A stretch of 64,000 bases of DNA from Crocinitomicaceae bacterium (GCA_016719925.1 JADJYC010000007.1:166019-230018), one strand, 5' to 3'. Shown: positions 19,561-29,072, counted from the stretch's first letter. Notes: generated by a model from the letters alone, not told the origin. Program-made: numbers and translations.

Positions 19561-20454
19561 ATGAAAAAATCATGCCAGTGGATATTGATTTTTCTGTTTT
19601 CATTGTCTGGCTGCAGCAATCAGAATTTACAAACAGAAAATGGAATTGGGATTTCTGAAGAATCAAAAAAATACTGGTATACCGGAGAAGCTGAAATCAC
19701 CAGTTTCAGAATCAATCAGGCAAGGTATGGGGAAATACGTGAAGGTGACGCAGTCATGATTTTTGTAACTGAAGATTTTTCAAAGGATGAATATACCAAG
19801 ACAGATCAACCAGGATCTGAATCATTGCCGGTACTTAAAATGAATTTTACAAAGAATTTTGTCACTGGCATTTATCCCTATTCTATAATGACCAGTACTT
19901 TTATTCCATTTGAAAATTATGGTCCGGTGCTTAAAATATCCTGTTCCGTTCAGGAATGGTGCGGACATGTGTATATGCAACTGACAAATAAAAAACAGAT
20001 GGAGTATCTTGTTCATTCATATTTCGAAAATGAAAATGTTGCTAACGGAAAAATAGAAAGTGCGCTGACAGAAGATGAAATATGGAATCTGATCAGAATT
20101 TATCCTGAGTCAATTCCTGAAGGAAGCCAGCAAGTTATTCCTCCATTTCATTTTCTTAGAATGAAACATTTTGAAATGAAAACATACACCTGTGAAATTT
20201 CAAAAACAGTATCAGACACCGGTATTTCAGCAATTACCATGGATTACCCGGAGCTGCAGCGTACGATGAAAATTTATTACCAGAGTGAATTTCCGCGCCA
20301 AATAACCGGATGGCAGGAGTCCTACCCCGACGGGCAAGGAGACAATCCGCCAATTTTAATTTCCACAGGAGAAAGAATAAGAACTATCAGATCTCCCTAT
20401 TGGACAAAAAATAAATCTTCTGATGAAATCATCCGAAAAGAATTAGGATATTAG
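19561..20454 (+). CDS. Lipoprotein of the Bacteroidota 'Maf-like' hypothetical family
   Basis: A 297-residue protein with a lipoprotein signal (LFSLSGC, Cys 19). The segments YWYTGEAEITSFRINQARYG, GDAVMIFVTEDFS, NFVTGIYPYSIMTSTF and SVQEWCGHVYMQL match a Bacteroidota family often labelled 'septum formation inhibitor Maf'. It has none of the Maf nucleotide pyrophosphatase motifs, so that label looks wrong. Function unknown; envelope-attached by its signal. It sits 2 bases ahead of the RimB-like gene. Confidence 0.75.
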   Translation: MKKSCQWILIFLFSLSGCSNQNLQTENGIGISEESKKYWYTGEAEITSFRINQARYGEIREGDAVMIFVTEDFSKDEYTKTDQPGSESLPVLKMNFTKNFVTGIYPYSIMTSTFIPFENYGPVLKISCSVQEWCGHVYMQLTNKKQMEYLVHSYFENENVANGKIESALTEDEIWNLIRIYPESIPEGSQQVIPPFHFLRMKHFEMKTYTCEISKTVSDTGISAITMDYPELQRTMKIYYQSEFPRQITGWQESYPDGQGDNPPILISTGERIRTIRSPYWTKNKSSDEIIRKELGY

Positions 20455-20456
20455 TT

Positions 20457-21347
20457 ATGCAGCTTCACAAACTCATGATCGTTGGTAATGCTGAATGGTG
20501 TGCATTACCTCAGCTTAAGATTCCGGCAATACGCGCCAGAATTGACTCCGGAGCAAAAACATCTTCTCTTCACGCAGTCAATATTGAAGAATTTTACAAA
20601 AACAGACAGCAATGGGTGCGTTTTGAAATTCACCCGCTCAGAATTCACACAGATGTTTTGATTATTTGTGAAGCACCCGTTTTTGATTACCGTCTGGTAA
20701 AAAGTTCTACCGGTGTAGCCCAGCCAAGATATGTCATTGAAACAAACATAGAAATGGGTGGCGAAAAATGGACCATTCAGGTAACGCTTGCAAACCGGCG
20801 CAGTATGGGATTTCAGATGTTGCTTGGCAGACAGGCAATGACTCACCGCATGCTGATTAATCCTTCTGAAGATTTTCAGCTCACCCGTTACTCAAGAAAA
20901 CAGGTACGCGAATTTTATAATATTCCAAAAGAGCAAAAAATTAAAACAAAATCAACTCAGCCGGATAAAAAACAGGAAACTGAAGTTCACGAAAAAATTT
21001 CTGTAAAACCAGTTTCAGAAAAAAAATCAAAAAAACCAGTTACAGAAAATAAATCCGAAAAACCGGTAAAAAAAGTAAAGGCCTCCGTTGCAAAAAAAAC
21101 TACTGAGCCTAAAAAGGATAAAAAGAAAAAAACGGTTTCGTCTTCAGACAAATTGAAGCAAACCAAACTAAAACAAAAAGAGAAGAGATTAATTCAGAAA
21201 GCCAAGGCCAAAGAAAAGGCACTGAAGTTAAAACAGATTCAGAAAGAGAAAGAAAAACAGCTCAAACTGAAAAAGAAACAAAAAGAAAAAGCGTCGAAAC
21301 TAAAGCAGAAAAAAACAGGCAAACAGCTTAGTTTGTTCTTTTCATAG
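20457..21347 (+). CDS. RimB/ATP-dependent zinc-protease-family retropepsin with a Lys-rich tail
   Basis: Residues 1-145 are the RimB/'Zn-protease' fold related to retropepsins: RARIDSGAKTSSLHA with the D-S-G active-site triad, then MGFQMLLGRQAMTHRML. Homologues usually sit with RimK-type ligases and cleave poly-glutamate or act on modified ribosomal S6. No rimK is visible in this window. Residues about 160-296 form a very basic, Lys/Glu/Gln-rich, probably coiled tail that the core family lacks. The tail could bind RNA or acidic polymers (inference). Its last 20 bases overlap the convergent gene at 21328. Confidence 0.8.
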   Translation: MQLHKLMIVGNAEWCALPQLKIPAIRARIDSGAKTSSLHAVNIEEFYKNRQQWVRFEIHPLRIHTDVLIICEAPVFDYRLVKSSTGVAQPRYVIETNIEMGGEKWTIQVTLANRRSMGFQMLLGRQAMTHRMLINPSEDFQLTRYSRKQVREFYNIPKEQKIKTKSTQPDKKQETEVHEKISVKPVSEKKSKKPVTENKSEKPVKKVKASVAKKTTEPKKDKKKKTVSSSDKLKQTKLKQKEKRLIQKAKAKEKALKLKQIQKEKEKQLKLKKKQKEKASKLKQKKTGKQLSLFFS

Positions 21348-21873
21348 GAAATACTTCTTTCACTTCCTGCCCCTCCCATAGGCCCGAAACGGTTGCCACA
21401 AGTGAGTCCAATCCTATTCTTTCATACATTATTTTCTGAGGAAAATCATGCTCCGGATTTTCAAAAACAAATGATTCAGCATTGCAAAATGTCATTTTGA
21501 ATTTTACCGGCAAACCGTTGTTCTGATCTTTTACCGCAGGAATATAACTGAGTTTTCCCCAGAATTGTTCTATTCTGATAGTCTCCAGTGTATCAGTTTT
21601 GAGAACAGGTTCCTTCATGGAATCATCTTTGAAAAAATAAGTTGCCGTTACAATACCTGTCAGCGCAGAATCTTCCATCTGACTCCAGGTTTCAGTCATC
21701 ACGCCGTTTTCATTTTTGTTTTCCCATGTTCCCAGAATCCATTTCATAGTATCAATTGGCGGCGGCATTATCACAACAACTTTATCCTCACTTCCTATTT
21801 CTTCAGTTGTTTCTCCACCGCAGGCAACTAAAAGCAAAGAGCAAACAAATAACGCGCAGAAATTTCTCATCAT
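21328..21873 (-). CDS. Lipoprotein with a DUF6265-like domain
   Basis: A 181-residue protein with a lipobox (LLLVAC). The body begins MKWILGTWENKNENG and has ETWSQMEDSALTGIV, NAESFVFENPEHDFPQKI and a closing GLWEGQEVKEV. That WxxGTWE...E.W...L.G pattern fits DUF6265, a small beta-barrel of unknown role. It overlaps the upstream gene's end by 4 bases, and the convergent gene at 20457 by 20. Confidence 0.7.
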   Translation of the reverse strand: MMRNFCALFVCSLLLVACGGETTEEIGSEDKVVVIMPPPIDTMKWILGTWENKNENGVMTETWSQMEDSALTGIVTATYFFKDDSMKEPVLKTDTLETIRIEQFWGKLSYIPAVKDQNNGLPVKFKMTFCNAESFVFENPEHDFPQKIMYERIGLDSLVATVSGLWEGQEVKEVFPMKRTN

Positions 21874-22769
21874 TTTTCAGGTTTTAGTTTTTTAATTTTT
21901 TTCCAGTTTTCTTTCTGATCAGGAAATGAAATACCATTCTCAACATAATAGTCATAATCTGCTTTTATCTTTTCTTTTACGGTCATTTCGCAGGAATCAC
22001 AAAAAATTCCAAGTTTGATTTCAAACGTCTGTAAAGCATTTTCCATATCACCCACTGACCATAAAATAAATCCTTTTCCAATACATAACAGAAGAAAATC
22101 ATCATAATCAACCCTCATTTCTACCAATTTATCAAAATAAACAAGAACTTTTTTTGACAATTCAGCATCATTGATTTTTAATGAATAAAGGGTTATTTTT
22201 TCTATGATCCAGGTTGCTTCAGAAATATCCTTCAGATAATCAATTTTGTAAAACAACAGGTTCATTGCTTTTAATTGTTCCCCGTTTGTCCACTTCCATT
22301 CTACGTCTTCTTTAGTAATTTTTGAAGCGAGATCTGCAATTTTGAGTTCAGCAGAATCCTTGTATGCTTTTGTATAACAAGTATCACGAAAAGTTTCATA
22401 CCCGTCAATCGAATTTTGTTTTTTAGCAGAAACAAATGATTTTTCATCCATTGCCCTGAACTCTTCCTGCCGGTATGTTTCAATGATAAAACTGATTGAT
22501 TCTTTTGCTCTGGAAATCATATCCGGATACTGTGGAAAATATGCTATAAAAGAATTCAGCTCTTCAATAGTTGCGCAGTTTTCAAGTAATGACTCTATTG
22601 CAAGCAAAGTAAATTCATCGTTCGGATATCTTTTTTTCAGTTCTTCAAATTCAACGTAGGTCTCACAATTTTCAAACAAATCTTTTCTTGCTTCAGTTAG
22701 TTTTACTTTTTGAATTCTCAATGCTTCTTCAATAGTAACTTTTTCAAAAACAAAAGAAAAATAAATCAT
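21870..22769 (-). CDS. Helical repeat protein of unknown function
   Basis: A 299-residue, mostly helical protein without a clear signal peptide. The repeated outline 'Y..F......P......A' (YVEFEELKKRYPNDEF, FIAYFPQYPDMISRAKE) looks like TPR-related helical hairpins. Its ATG overlaps the TGA of the preceding lipoprotein gene (TGATG), so the pair is translationally coupled. The missing signal raises the possibility that the two are one protein split by an error, but both frames are clean. Function unknown. Confidence 0.65.
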   Translation of the reverse strand: MIYFSFVFEKVTIEEALRIQKVKLTEARKDLFENCETYVEFEELKKRYPNDEFTLLAIESLLENCATIEELNSFIAYFPQYPDMISRAKESISFIIETYRQEEFRAMDEKSFVSAKKQNSIDGYETFRDTCYTKAYKDSAELKIADLASKITKEDVEWKWTNGEQLKAMNLLFYKIDYLKDISEATWIIEKITLYSLKINDAELSKKVLVYFDKLVEMRVDYDDFLLLCIGKGFILWSVGDMENALQTFEIKLGIFCDSCEMTVKEKIKADYDYYVENGISFPDQKENWKKIKKLKPEK

Positions 22770-23266
22770 CAGATTCCAGTCCGATCCGTTTTCAGTATAC
22801 CAATGTTCCTCTGTTCCAGCATTTTTTCCAGCCAGCTTTTAAGCTCTTTTTCAGAGACAAAATCTTTAAATGCCTCTTTCATCAGTTTTATTTCCAGCTG
22901 TTTATTCATGATGAGATTTGCCTGCATAATGCAATAGTAATTTCCCATTGCCAGATTGAAATATGTAACTCCGGAAATTTGTGTTGTATGCGCTTCAATG
23001 ATCGCATCTTCTTTGTGCAGTAAAACAGACAGGAATTTTATTTCATAGCTAAGCGGGTCTTTTTTTGAAATGATGACAGGTAGTCCTTCATATACATATC
23101 CTCCGAGTATCGCATCATTTACAGGAACAGACTTTTGCCCAAGCGGCTGAACAGTGCGATAACCGTAATCCTGAATGGCTTCAAAAAAATCTACAATTTC
23201 ATGTTTGCATGAACATAAAAAAACAGCCGAAAATAATACCAGAAAAATTCCTTTAATTCTTTTCAT
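22769..23266 (-). CDS. Small lipoprotein of unknown function
   Basis: A 165-residue protein with a lipoprotein signal (VFLCSC). No domain is recognised. A segment VPVNDAILGGYVYEGLPVII is followed by a mixed alpha/beta region and a helical C-terminus (SEKELKSWLEKMLEQ). It lies 1 base after the NUDIX gene and is coupled to the following helical protein. Confidence 0.7.
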   Translation of the reverse strand: MKRIKGIFLVLFSAVFLCSCKHEIVDFFEAIQDYGYRTVQPLGQKSVPVNDAILGGYVYEGLPVIISKKDPLSYEIKFLSVLLHKEDAIIEAHTTQISGVTYFNLAMGNYYCIMQANLIMNKQLEIKLMKEAFKDFVSEKELKSWLEKMLEQRNIGILKTDRTGI

Positions 23267-23267
23267 T

Positions 23268-23915
23268 TCAAAGCGGGTGATTTGTTTTTAATTTCTGAAG
23301 GACAAACTTCAGTTCATTCAACATAAGCGCAGTAGCTCCCCAGATAATTTTTTCAGAAATATAAAGCGCCGGAATATTTTTCATCTTAATTCCTTTACCC
23401 GTTGTTATATCAGTTATAATTCTGTTTTCCTTATTTGATAATTCAGTAAGATCAAAAGTGACAATTTGTTTCACTTCCCTTTCATTGATGATAAATGAAG
23501 GAGCCATGTCCAGATATCCCACATACGGATGAACAAGAAAATTACTTACCGGAATATACACGTCAGTCAATTTTCCAAGTACTTCCACCTGATCTGGTAA
23601 AACACCAATTTCTTCATACGTTTCTCTTAAAGCAGCATCGAGCGAATCTTTGTCACTTTGTTCTATTTTTCCCCCGGGAAAACTCATCTGAGAGCTGTGA
23701 TTACCATCGTAATCCTGTCTTTCTGTAAGGATAATCTGATGATTATTCTCAATCGGATAAATTAATGCAAGAACTCCTGAAAGTCTAAAATTTTCAGCTG
23801 TTTTCAAAGCTTCAGAAGAAACGGCTCTTAACGGAAACATTTCACGATGCGCATCTTCACCAGGCAAATGAAGTAATGACTCTTTGAGAGCGTATTTTAG
23901 ATTTTCATTAGCCAC
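23268..23915 (-). CDS. NUDIX hydrolase, CoA pyrophosphatase-like
   Basis: A 215-residue soluble enzyme. The Nudix box is complete: FPGGKIEQSDKDSLDAALRE followed by TYEEIGV (GX5EX7REUXEEXGU). Together with the preceding ILTERQDYDGNHSSQMSFPG this is the NudL/CoA diphosphatase layout, which splits CoA to 3',5'-ADP and phosphopantetheine. The substrate is inferred from family; the Nudix fold is certain. Confidence 0.88.
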   Translation of the reverse strand: MANENLKYALKESLLHLPGEDAHREMFPLRAVSSEALKTAENFRLSGVLALIYPIENNHQIILTERQDYDGNHSSQMSFPGGKIEQSDKDSLDAALRETYEEIGVLPDQVEVLGKLTDVYIPVSNFLVHPYVGYLDMAPSFIINEREVKQIVTFDLTELSNKENRIITDITTGKGIKMKNIPALYISEKIIWGATALMLNELKFVLQKLKTNHPL

Positions 23916-24005
23916 AACCAGCTTTTATATTAGAAGACAACGCATATCGAAAATGACTTTCCTTCAACACAGGAATTCAACGCCAAATTTAATAAGCTTT
24001 TGGCA

Positions 24006-25436
24006 TCAGTACTTCAATACCCAGCCATTTACATCCAGATCTTTATAAATGGCTGAAATAGCTGCTGTGGCATCTTCTCTTGTTTGGTAACACGCCGCAG
24101 ATACATAAGTCAGCCCTTTGGTAGATTCAATCAAAACTGCATTATACCCTTTTCCCGAAACTGTTGATTTGAACTGAACCGCATTTTCTTTAATTGAAAA
24201 ACTGCCCACTATAACGTGATAATTGCAATTTCCATTTTGCTGAGAGACATTATCTTCAGTTACTTTTTTCTGCGGGACATGCTTTGGCTGACTGTAATCA
24301 GTTTCAGCCAATTCACTTGACCTTTGTTTGGAAACTCCTTTCACCTCTATGGTTACCACCTCTTCTGTTACAACTGATTCTTCTGTTTCATCATCTTTAA
24401 TTTCACTTTTCAATTCCGGTTTATCTGTTTTCACGTCAGTTGTGTTTCCAGAAATAAATTTGGGCTGAAATAATTGCATAAATAAAGCCAGTTCATCTTC
24501 AAAAATGTAATTCTCTTTATGCATTTCTTTGGCAAGATGAAAATCCCTGAATACTTCAATTTTACCTTCATAACAGGCCACCCATATCTCAGCATCGTCC
24601 CAGTTAGCGGTAATTCCGATAGGATGATGACCTGTTTCAACCACTTCCATCACAGTCATACTGTCTGTCCTGATTTTTGAAAATGTATTGGCAAAATAAT
24701 TTACCACATAGAGATATTTTTCATCCGGTGATAAAATCATGCTGCGCGGACCGGAATTGGTAGAACAGTTTTTTTTGTCACCTGAACATAAATTATACTG
24801 AAGCAATGAATTCCCTGAATTCAGAGAAACATACATCAGACTGTCATTGGAAGAAAGCAAAACATGTCTGGGTGATTTACCCACTTTTTCAATATAGGTG
24901 ACTTCATGTGTTGTCAGATTTACTTTGGCAATTTTTGTTGATCCCATCACAGTAACGTACGCCCATTTTGAATCAGAAGAGATTGCAACTCCTCTTGGAT
25001 GCGCGCCCACATCCACCCGTTTGATTTCCTTTTCAGAAACAAGATCCACTATGGAAATATCCCCGCTGCTCCAGTTTGAAACCACCATTGTTTTTTCATT
25101 GGGACTGATACATAAATATTTTGGCACCGCCCCAACTTTGATGATTTTATCAATAGAAAAAGTCTCCGTATTGATTTTATAGATAAAGCCGGGATCATAA
25201 TTTTTTCCGTTACATCCGTCACAACCCGGGTTATTAAATCCATCACCAATCATGTTGTAATTTGAAACCCAAAGACATTTTCCGCTATTCGAAAAACAAG
25301 CCTCTACCGGTCCTCCCAGATAAGACTCACCGGTGTATTCAGTAAATCCGTAATCAGCCAGTTTAACTTTATCAGGAATTTTAGCAAGCAGTTTTCCGGT
25401 TTTGTCATACACCGTAACGGTATGCCGGTACATCAT
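24006..25436 (-). CDS. YVTN/YncE-type beta-propeller with a C-terminal SPOR domain
   Basis: At least 476 residues. Residues about 40-300 form a seven-bladed-type propeller with blades such as AVPKYLCISPNEKTMVVSNW, HPRGVAISSDSKWAYVTV and GPRSMILSPDEKYLYVVNYF. After a charged linker comes a SPOR domain (CNYHVIVGSFSIKENAVQF to the end), which normally binds denuded septal peptidoglycan. Reading upstream in the same frame from 25436 to 25610 gives a convincing signal peptide (SLFIFFFLVFFSFSGFSQS) and QKFIYKKLEIGDGI, but no ATG, GTG or TTG. The real start is probably near 25608 and hidden by a base error. It overlaps the upstream gene's end. Confidence 0.8.
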   Translation of the reverse strand: MMYRHTVTVYDKTGKLLAKIPDKVKLADYGFTEYTGESYLGGPVEACFSNSGKCLWVSNYNMIGDGFNNPGCDGCNGKNYDPGFIYKINTETFSIDKIIKVGAVPKYLCISPNEKTMVVSNWSSGDISIVDLVSEKEIKRVDVGAHPRGVAISSDSKWAYVTVMGSTKIAKVNLTTHEVTYIEKVGKSPRHVLLSSNDSLMYVSLNSGNSLLQYNLCSGDKKNCSTNSGPRSMILSPDEKYLYVVNYFANTFSKIRTDSMTVMEVVETGHHPIGITANWDDAEIWVACYEGKIEVFRDFHLAKEMHKENYIFEDELALFMQLFQPKFISGNTTDVKTDKPELKSEIKDDETEESVVTEEVVTIEVKGVSKQRSSELAETDYSQPKHVPQKKVTEDNVSQQNGNCNYHVIVGSFSIKENAVQFKSTVSGKGYNAVLIESTKGLTYVSAACYQTREDATAAISAIYKDLDVNGWVLKY

Positions 25437-25584
25437 ATTTTGTGCAGAGAAAAGACCGCTTCCGCTTGAAACAACTGATTTTGGAGAAATACCATCACCA
25501 ATTTCAAGTTTTTTATAAATGAATTTTTGCGATTGGGAAAATCCTGAAAACGAAAAAAAGACCAGGAAAAAAAATATAAAAAGA

Positions 25585-26475
25585 CTACGACAGGATAGCC
25601 TGAATTTCTTTCAGGTCCTGCACTTTCTGCTCTTCTCCTACCCGCGTGTATGAATAAGAGAGATTGTTGAGCATCCGTTTCAGAATTTCTGTATTCGAAC
25701 ACGGTTCAAAATAGTCTTTATCAAATGGTAAATTTAAGCTGCGCAGATAATTTTCAATCTCATTGTGATCAAAAATGCGTCCGCGGCTGAACGGATTAAT
25801 GTAAAACAAAACATTCCGGTCATCGCTGAAACCTAACATTTTAAGTGTCTTAAACTCGTCTACGAAACCAAGGTAATGGTTCGGTAAATTCACGCCGTAA
25901 ATAGGAATCTGTAAACGTTGAGCAATAATAGAATACAAAATGGAAAGACTTAACGGATTTCCCTTTCTCGACTCAAGTACTGTATTTATGAAGGAATTCT
26001 GAGGTGCGTAAAAATTATTCTTACTGGATTCAAACCCGCAGATATCAAACAAAACGTGATTAAATATTTTGACAATTTCAAAAGCCGTGTTGTTTTCGTT
26101 AATCTCCAGCCAGACTTTCTGTTTGATTTTTTCCAGTTCTTCTTCTACTTTTTTCTCATCAATTTCAGGGAAATGAAGTTTACTCAAAATCACTGAACCT
26201 TTGAAAAGATCTCTGTTTGAAGAGGCTTTCCAGCGGGCAAGTTCTGTTTTGATTTCATTAATCCGGATTTCATGGATGATATTTTTCAACCGGTCCTGAT
26301 ATTCATTTTCAGCAACTGTTTGCTGCCAGGTTTCTTCAATTGCAGGTACTGCAGATTTTCCAAAACCAATAAGTTTGTCTTTAACATGGCCGTAGATAGT
26401 TGGATCCGGATCTTCTACCAACCGGATCAGCGCTGCCAGTTCTCTTGGGTTATTTGGAATAATCTGTGACTTCAC
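25585..26475 (-). CDS. SirB1-type transglutaminase-like protein
   Basis: A 296-residue soluble protein. Residues about 165-230 carry ESRKGNPLSLSILYSIIAQR and PIYGVNLPNHYLGFVD, the SirB1/transglutaminase-like core (R.GNP.sLsily...P.H.L). The usual catalytic Cys is not evident, as in SirB1 proteins. The N-terminus is a helical HEAT/TPR-like region and the last 60 residues look like a TPR hairpin. The molecular role of the family is not firmly known. Confidence 0.75.
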   Translation of the reverse strand: MKSQIIPNNPRELAALIRLVEDPDPTIYGHVKDKLIGFGKSAVPAIEETWQQTVAENEYQDRLKNIIHEIRINEIKTELARWKASSNRDLFKGSVILSKLHFPEIDEKKVEEELEKIKQKVWLEINENNTAFEIVKIFNHVLFDICGFESSKNNFYAPQNSFINTVLESRKGNPLSLSILYSIIAQRLQIPIYGVNLPNHYLGFVDEFKTLKMLGFSDDRNVLFYINPFSRGRIFDHNEIENYLRSLNLPFDKDYFEPCSNTEILKRMLNNLSYSYTRVGEEQKVQDLKEIQAILS

Positions 26476-26613
26476 ATCACAAATTTACAACAGCACTGGC
26501 GGCGTCTCAACACACCTGTTGAAATGTTGTTAACCCGTTTTTGTCAATTGAATTTTTACTAATCGTTCTGAAACACCTGATAAATCAAGCTCTTCAGCGC
26601 GTTATTGGAATTC

Positions 26614-27480
26614 TTACAACCGGTTAAGAATCTGTTGAATCAAATCAGACATCTTTTGTGAATAATTCGGTTCAAAGCTGTTTGTATAACGGTTTGCAAG
26701 TACCAGACAAACCGTGACAGCCTTGTGTCCGAGTGCATCAGAGAGTGCATAAAGGGCTGATGTTTCCATCTCAAGATTAGTTACGGGTGTACCATGCCAG
26801 TTAAATCTGCGGATATCTTCTTTAAAATCTGGTAAACTCAATGGAATACGGATTGCTCTTCCCTGAGGTCCGTAAAATCCGTTAGCCGTAACTGTTATTC
26901 CTTCAATCATTTCTGATTTCAGTTTATCAAACAAATTCTGATCAGCACTTTTAAAATAAGGAGGATTTAGTTTTGAACTCCAGTTGGAATCCTTTACAAA
27001 TGCATTCACTGCCATTAATTCATTTTCTGAATAGGGAATCTGATAAAATCCTGCGACACCATCCAAGCCAATTGCAAATCTGGAAATTACATGCGATCCC
27101 GGCGCAACATCTTCTCTCAGTGAACCACATGTTCCAATACGTATAAGATCAAGTGATTTTTTAATTTGTTTTTCTGTCCGGCTGACAAGATCAATGTTGA
27201 CCAGTGCATCCAGTTCATTTAAAACGATATCTATATTATCTGTACCAATGCCGGTTGAAAGAACCGTTATTTCTTTACCTCTGAATGTTCCGGTAAGCGT
27301 GCAGAATTCTCTGTTCTGATGCTCAAAACGAATTTTATCAAAAAAAGAACCAATGAATTTTACCCTGTCCTGATCACCCACCAGCAGAATTGTTCCGGCA
27401 ATATCATCCGGGCCAATACCAAGGTGATAGACTTTTCCGTTTTTATCCAGTGTAAGTTCTGATGCCTGAAAAGTTCCCAT
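26614..27480 (-). CDS. Nucleoside phosphorylase (uridine phosphorylase-like)
   Basis: A 288-residue enzyme of the PNP/UDP superfamily, cleaving a nucleoside with phosphate. It has ILLVGDQDRVKFIGS (phosphate-binding Gly/Asp-Arg), STGIGTDNIDIVLNEL, RIGTCGSLREDV and the late NLEMETSALYALSDALG with the substrate-binding Met-Glu. The layout is closest to Bacteroidota uridine phosphorylases; base specificity cannot be read here. It begins 2 bases after bshC and is likely co-transcribed with it. Confidence 0.88.
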   Translation of the reverse strand: MGTFQASELTLDKNGKVYHLGIGPDDIAGTILLVGDQDRVKFIGSFFDKIRFEHQNREFCTLTGTFRGKEITVLSTGIGTDNIDIVLNELDALVNIDLVSRTEKQIKKSLDLIRIGTCGSLREDVAPGSHVISRFAIGLDGVAGFYQIPYSENELMAVNAFVKDSNWSSKLNPPYFKSADQNLFDKLKSEMIEGITVTANGFYGPQGRAIRIPLSLPDFKEDIRRFNWHGTPVTNLEMETSALYALSDALGHKAVTVCLVLANRYTNSFEPNYSQKMSDLIQQILNRL

Positions 27481-27482
27481 GA

Positions 27483-29072
27483 TTAGTTGATTAAAATGTG
27501 AATTGAAGGTTTTTTATCTGAGAAAATTACGCTCATTAAATCAAAAATCCGGTTTGAATCACTGAAATACCAAGACAAAAAATTATCATGACGCTCCTGA
27601 AAATGATTTTCTGGAAATAGCTTCTCCTGAATTTTTAGAAGACGGTTTGATGTATTTTCTTCTTTCTGACGAAGTGCCTTCATCATTTTCGATTCAACTT
27701 TTTCAATACCAGATCTGAATTTTGCAAATTCAGCATTTACCATTGAACTCATTGTGGGATCTGCCTTCTGAACTTTTGAGTTTATGCGATTATTCAGCTC
27801 TTCCAGATTTTTTAATTCCTGCTCAATTGAAAACGAGTCACCACTTTTCTGAAGAACAATTTCATTCATCAGATGTGCGATATTTTTTTGCAGATCATAT
27901 ATTTTCAAATTATGAGTTTCCAGTTCTGCATTCTGTTTTTCCGTCAGATTAAATACAGAATCACGGACACGCAGCATTGGATAACAAACGCCAAGCTTAT
28001 CAAAAAGAGACTTTAATTGAAGCCAGTATGAAATTTCTCCGCCGCCGCCAACATAGATCAGATTGGGTAAAACGGTCTCCTGATAAACAGGGCGCAGCAA
28101 AGCATTGGGTGAAAAGTTTTCAGGATTTTTTTCAATCAATTCGCTTAAATCTCCTGCTGAAAAAGATTTTCCATCTATCTGAAATTTTTCATTTTCCAAA
28201 ATAATGCGTTCTCTTTTTCCGTCAGCGTGGATGTAAAATAAATTGCAGTTTCTGACATGCACCTGAACAGGATATTTTTTCGATTCAAGATTTACATTTG
28301 TTACTGAAACCTCTTTGAAAGTTGTCTGATTAAGTATTTCCTGCTTAAACGCAGATCTCATTTCCTGTTTTAATTCCGGATCATTTCCATCCAAAATAAC
28401 AAGACCTGAATCGGCAAAAAGATGATTAATTAGTTTTCTTGTCGCTGTTGCAAGATTATCTGAACCCAGATAGAAATCCTTTAGTTTTTGAAATTCAGAT
28501 TTTAATTTATCATCCTGAAATAAGTTGTGTATTTCATCCAGACAAGAATGCATTGATACTGTTTTCAATCTTCCGGCAATAACATTTTGCTGATCGTTTT
28601 TTTCCCAGACAATTTTTTTACCAAACAAATGAATGTGATTGATTTCTTCAAAGTCATGATCTTCTGACGCCATCCAGAATACCGGAACAAAATTGAATGA
28701 CGGATATTTCTGATTTAATTTTTCAGCAATAACCAGACACTGAATAATTTTATAAATAGAGAACAACGGACCTGTAAAGAGATTAAGCTGGTGCCCGGTT
28801 GTAACCGTAAATGTATTTTCCAGCTCAAGTTTGGCAATGTTTGATTTTGAATTCTCTGAAAGATTTAAACCACTGTTCTGCCTGAATAAAACTGCTGTCA
28901 ATTTTTTTCGGTCAACCGGTAAAGACAATCTTTTTTGAATGAGAGTATTGATTTTTTCAGGATCATACCATTTATCTGTAAACTGAGCAACATCCGGATT
29001 TTCATTAATCAGATCACGTATTAATTTTGAGCCAAATCCAAACTCTTCAAAAGAATAGCTGCGATGTTCCAT
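27483..29072 (-). CDS. bshC: Bacillithiol biosynthesis cysteine-adding enzyme
   Basis: A 529-residue protein that adds cysteine to glucosaminyl-malate in the last step of bacillithiol synthesis. It has the BshC hallmarks VTTGHQLNLFTGPLFSIYKI and FVPVFWMASEDHDFEEINH, then the late LPNLIYVGGGGEISYWLQLK and a coiled-coil segment. Length and order are typical. It marks an organism that uses bacillithiol, which is common in Flavobacteriia. bshA and bshB are not in the window. Confidence 0.95.
   Translation of the reverse strand: MEHRSYSFEEFGFGSKLIRDLINENPDVAQFTDKWYDPEKINTLIQKRLSLPVDRKKLTAVLFRQNSGLNLSENSKSNIAKLELENTFTVTTGHQLNLFTGPLFSIYKIIQCLVIAEKLNQKYPSFNFVPVFWMASEDHDFEEINHIHLFGKKIVWEKNDQQNVIAGRLKTVSMHSCLDEIHNLFQDDKLKSEFQKLKDFYLGSDNLATATRKLINHLFADSGLVILDGNDPELKQEMRSAFKQEILNQTTFKEVSVTNVNLESKKYPVQVHVRNCNLFYIHADGKRERIILENEKFQIDGKSFSAGDLSELIEKNPENFSPNALLRPVYQETVLPNLIYVGGGGEISYWLQLKSLFDKLGVCYPMLRVRDSVFNLTEKQNAELETHNLKIYDLQKNIAHLMNEIVLQKSGDSFSIEQELKNLEELNNRINSKVQKADPTMSSMVNAEFAKFRSGIEKVESKMMKALRQKEENTSNRLLKIQEKLFPENHFQERHDNFLSWYFSDSNRIFDLMSVIFSDKKPSIHILIN

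Noticed and set aside
22769..22772. The lipoprotein at 22769 and the helical protein at 21870 as one gene split by an error
   Set aside because: The junction is a normal TGATG overlap, and both reading frames are clean to their ends.
25433..25702. An 89-residue minus-strand frame across the junction of two genes
   Set aside because: It overlaps the end of the SirB1-like gene and the start of the propeller gene in a third frame, and its sequence has no gene-like features.
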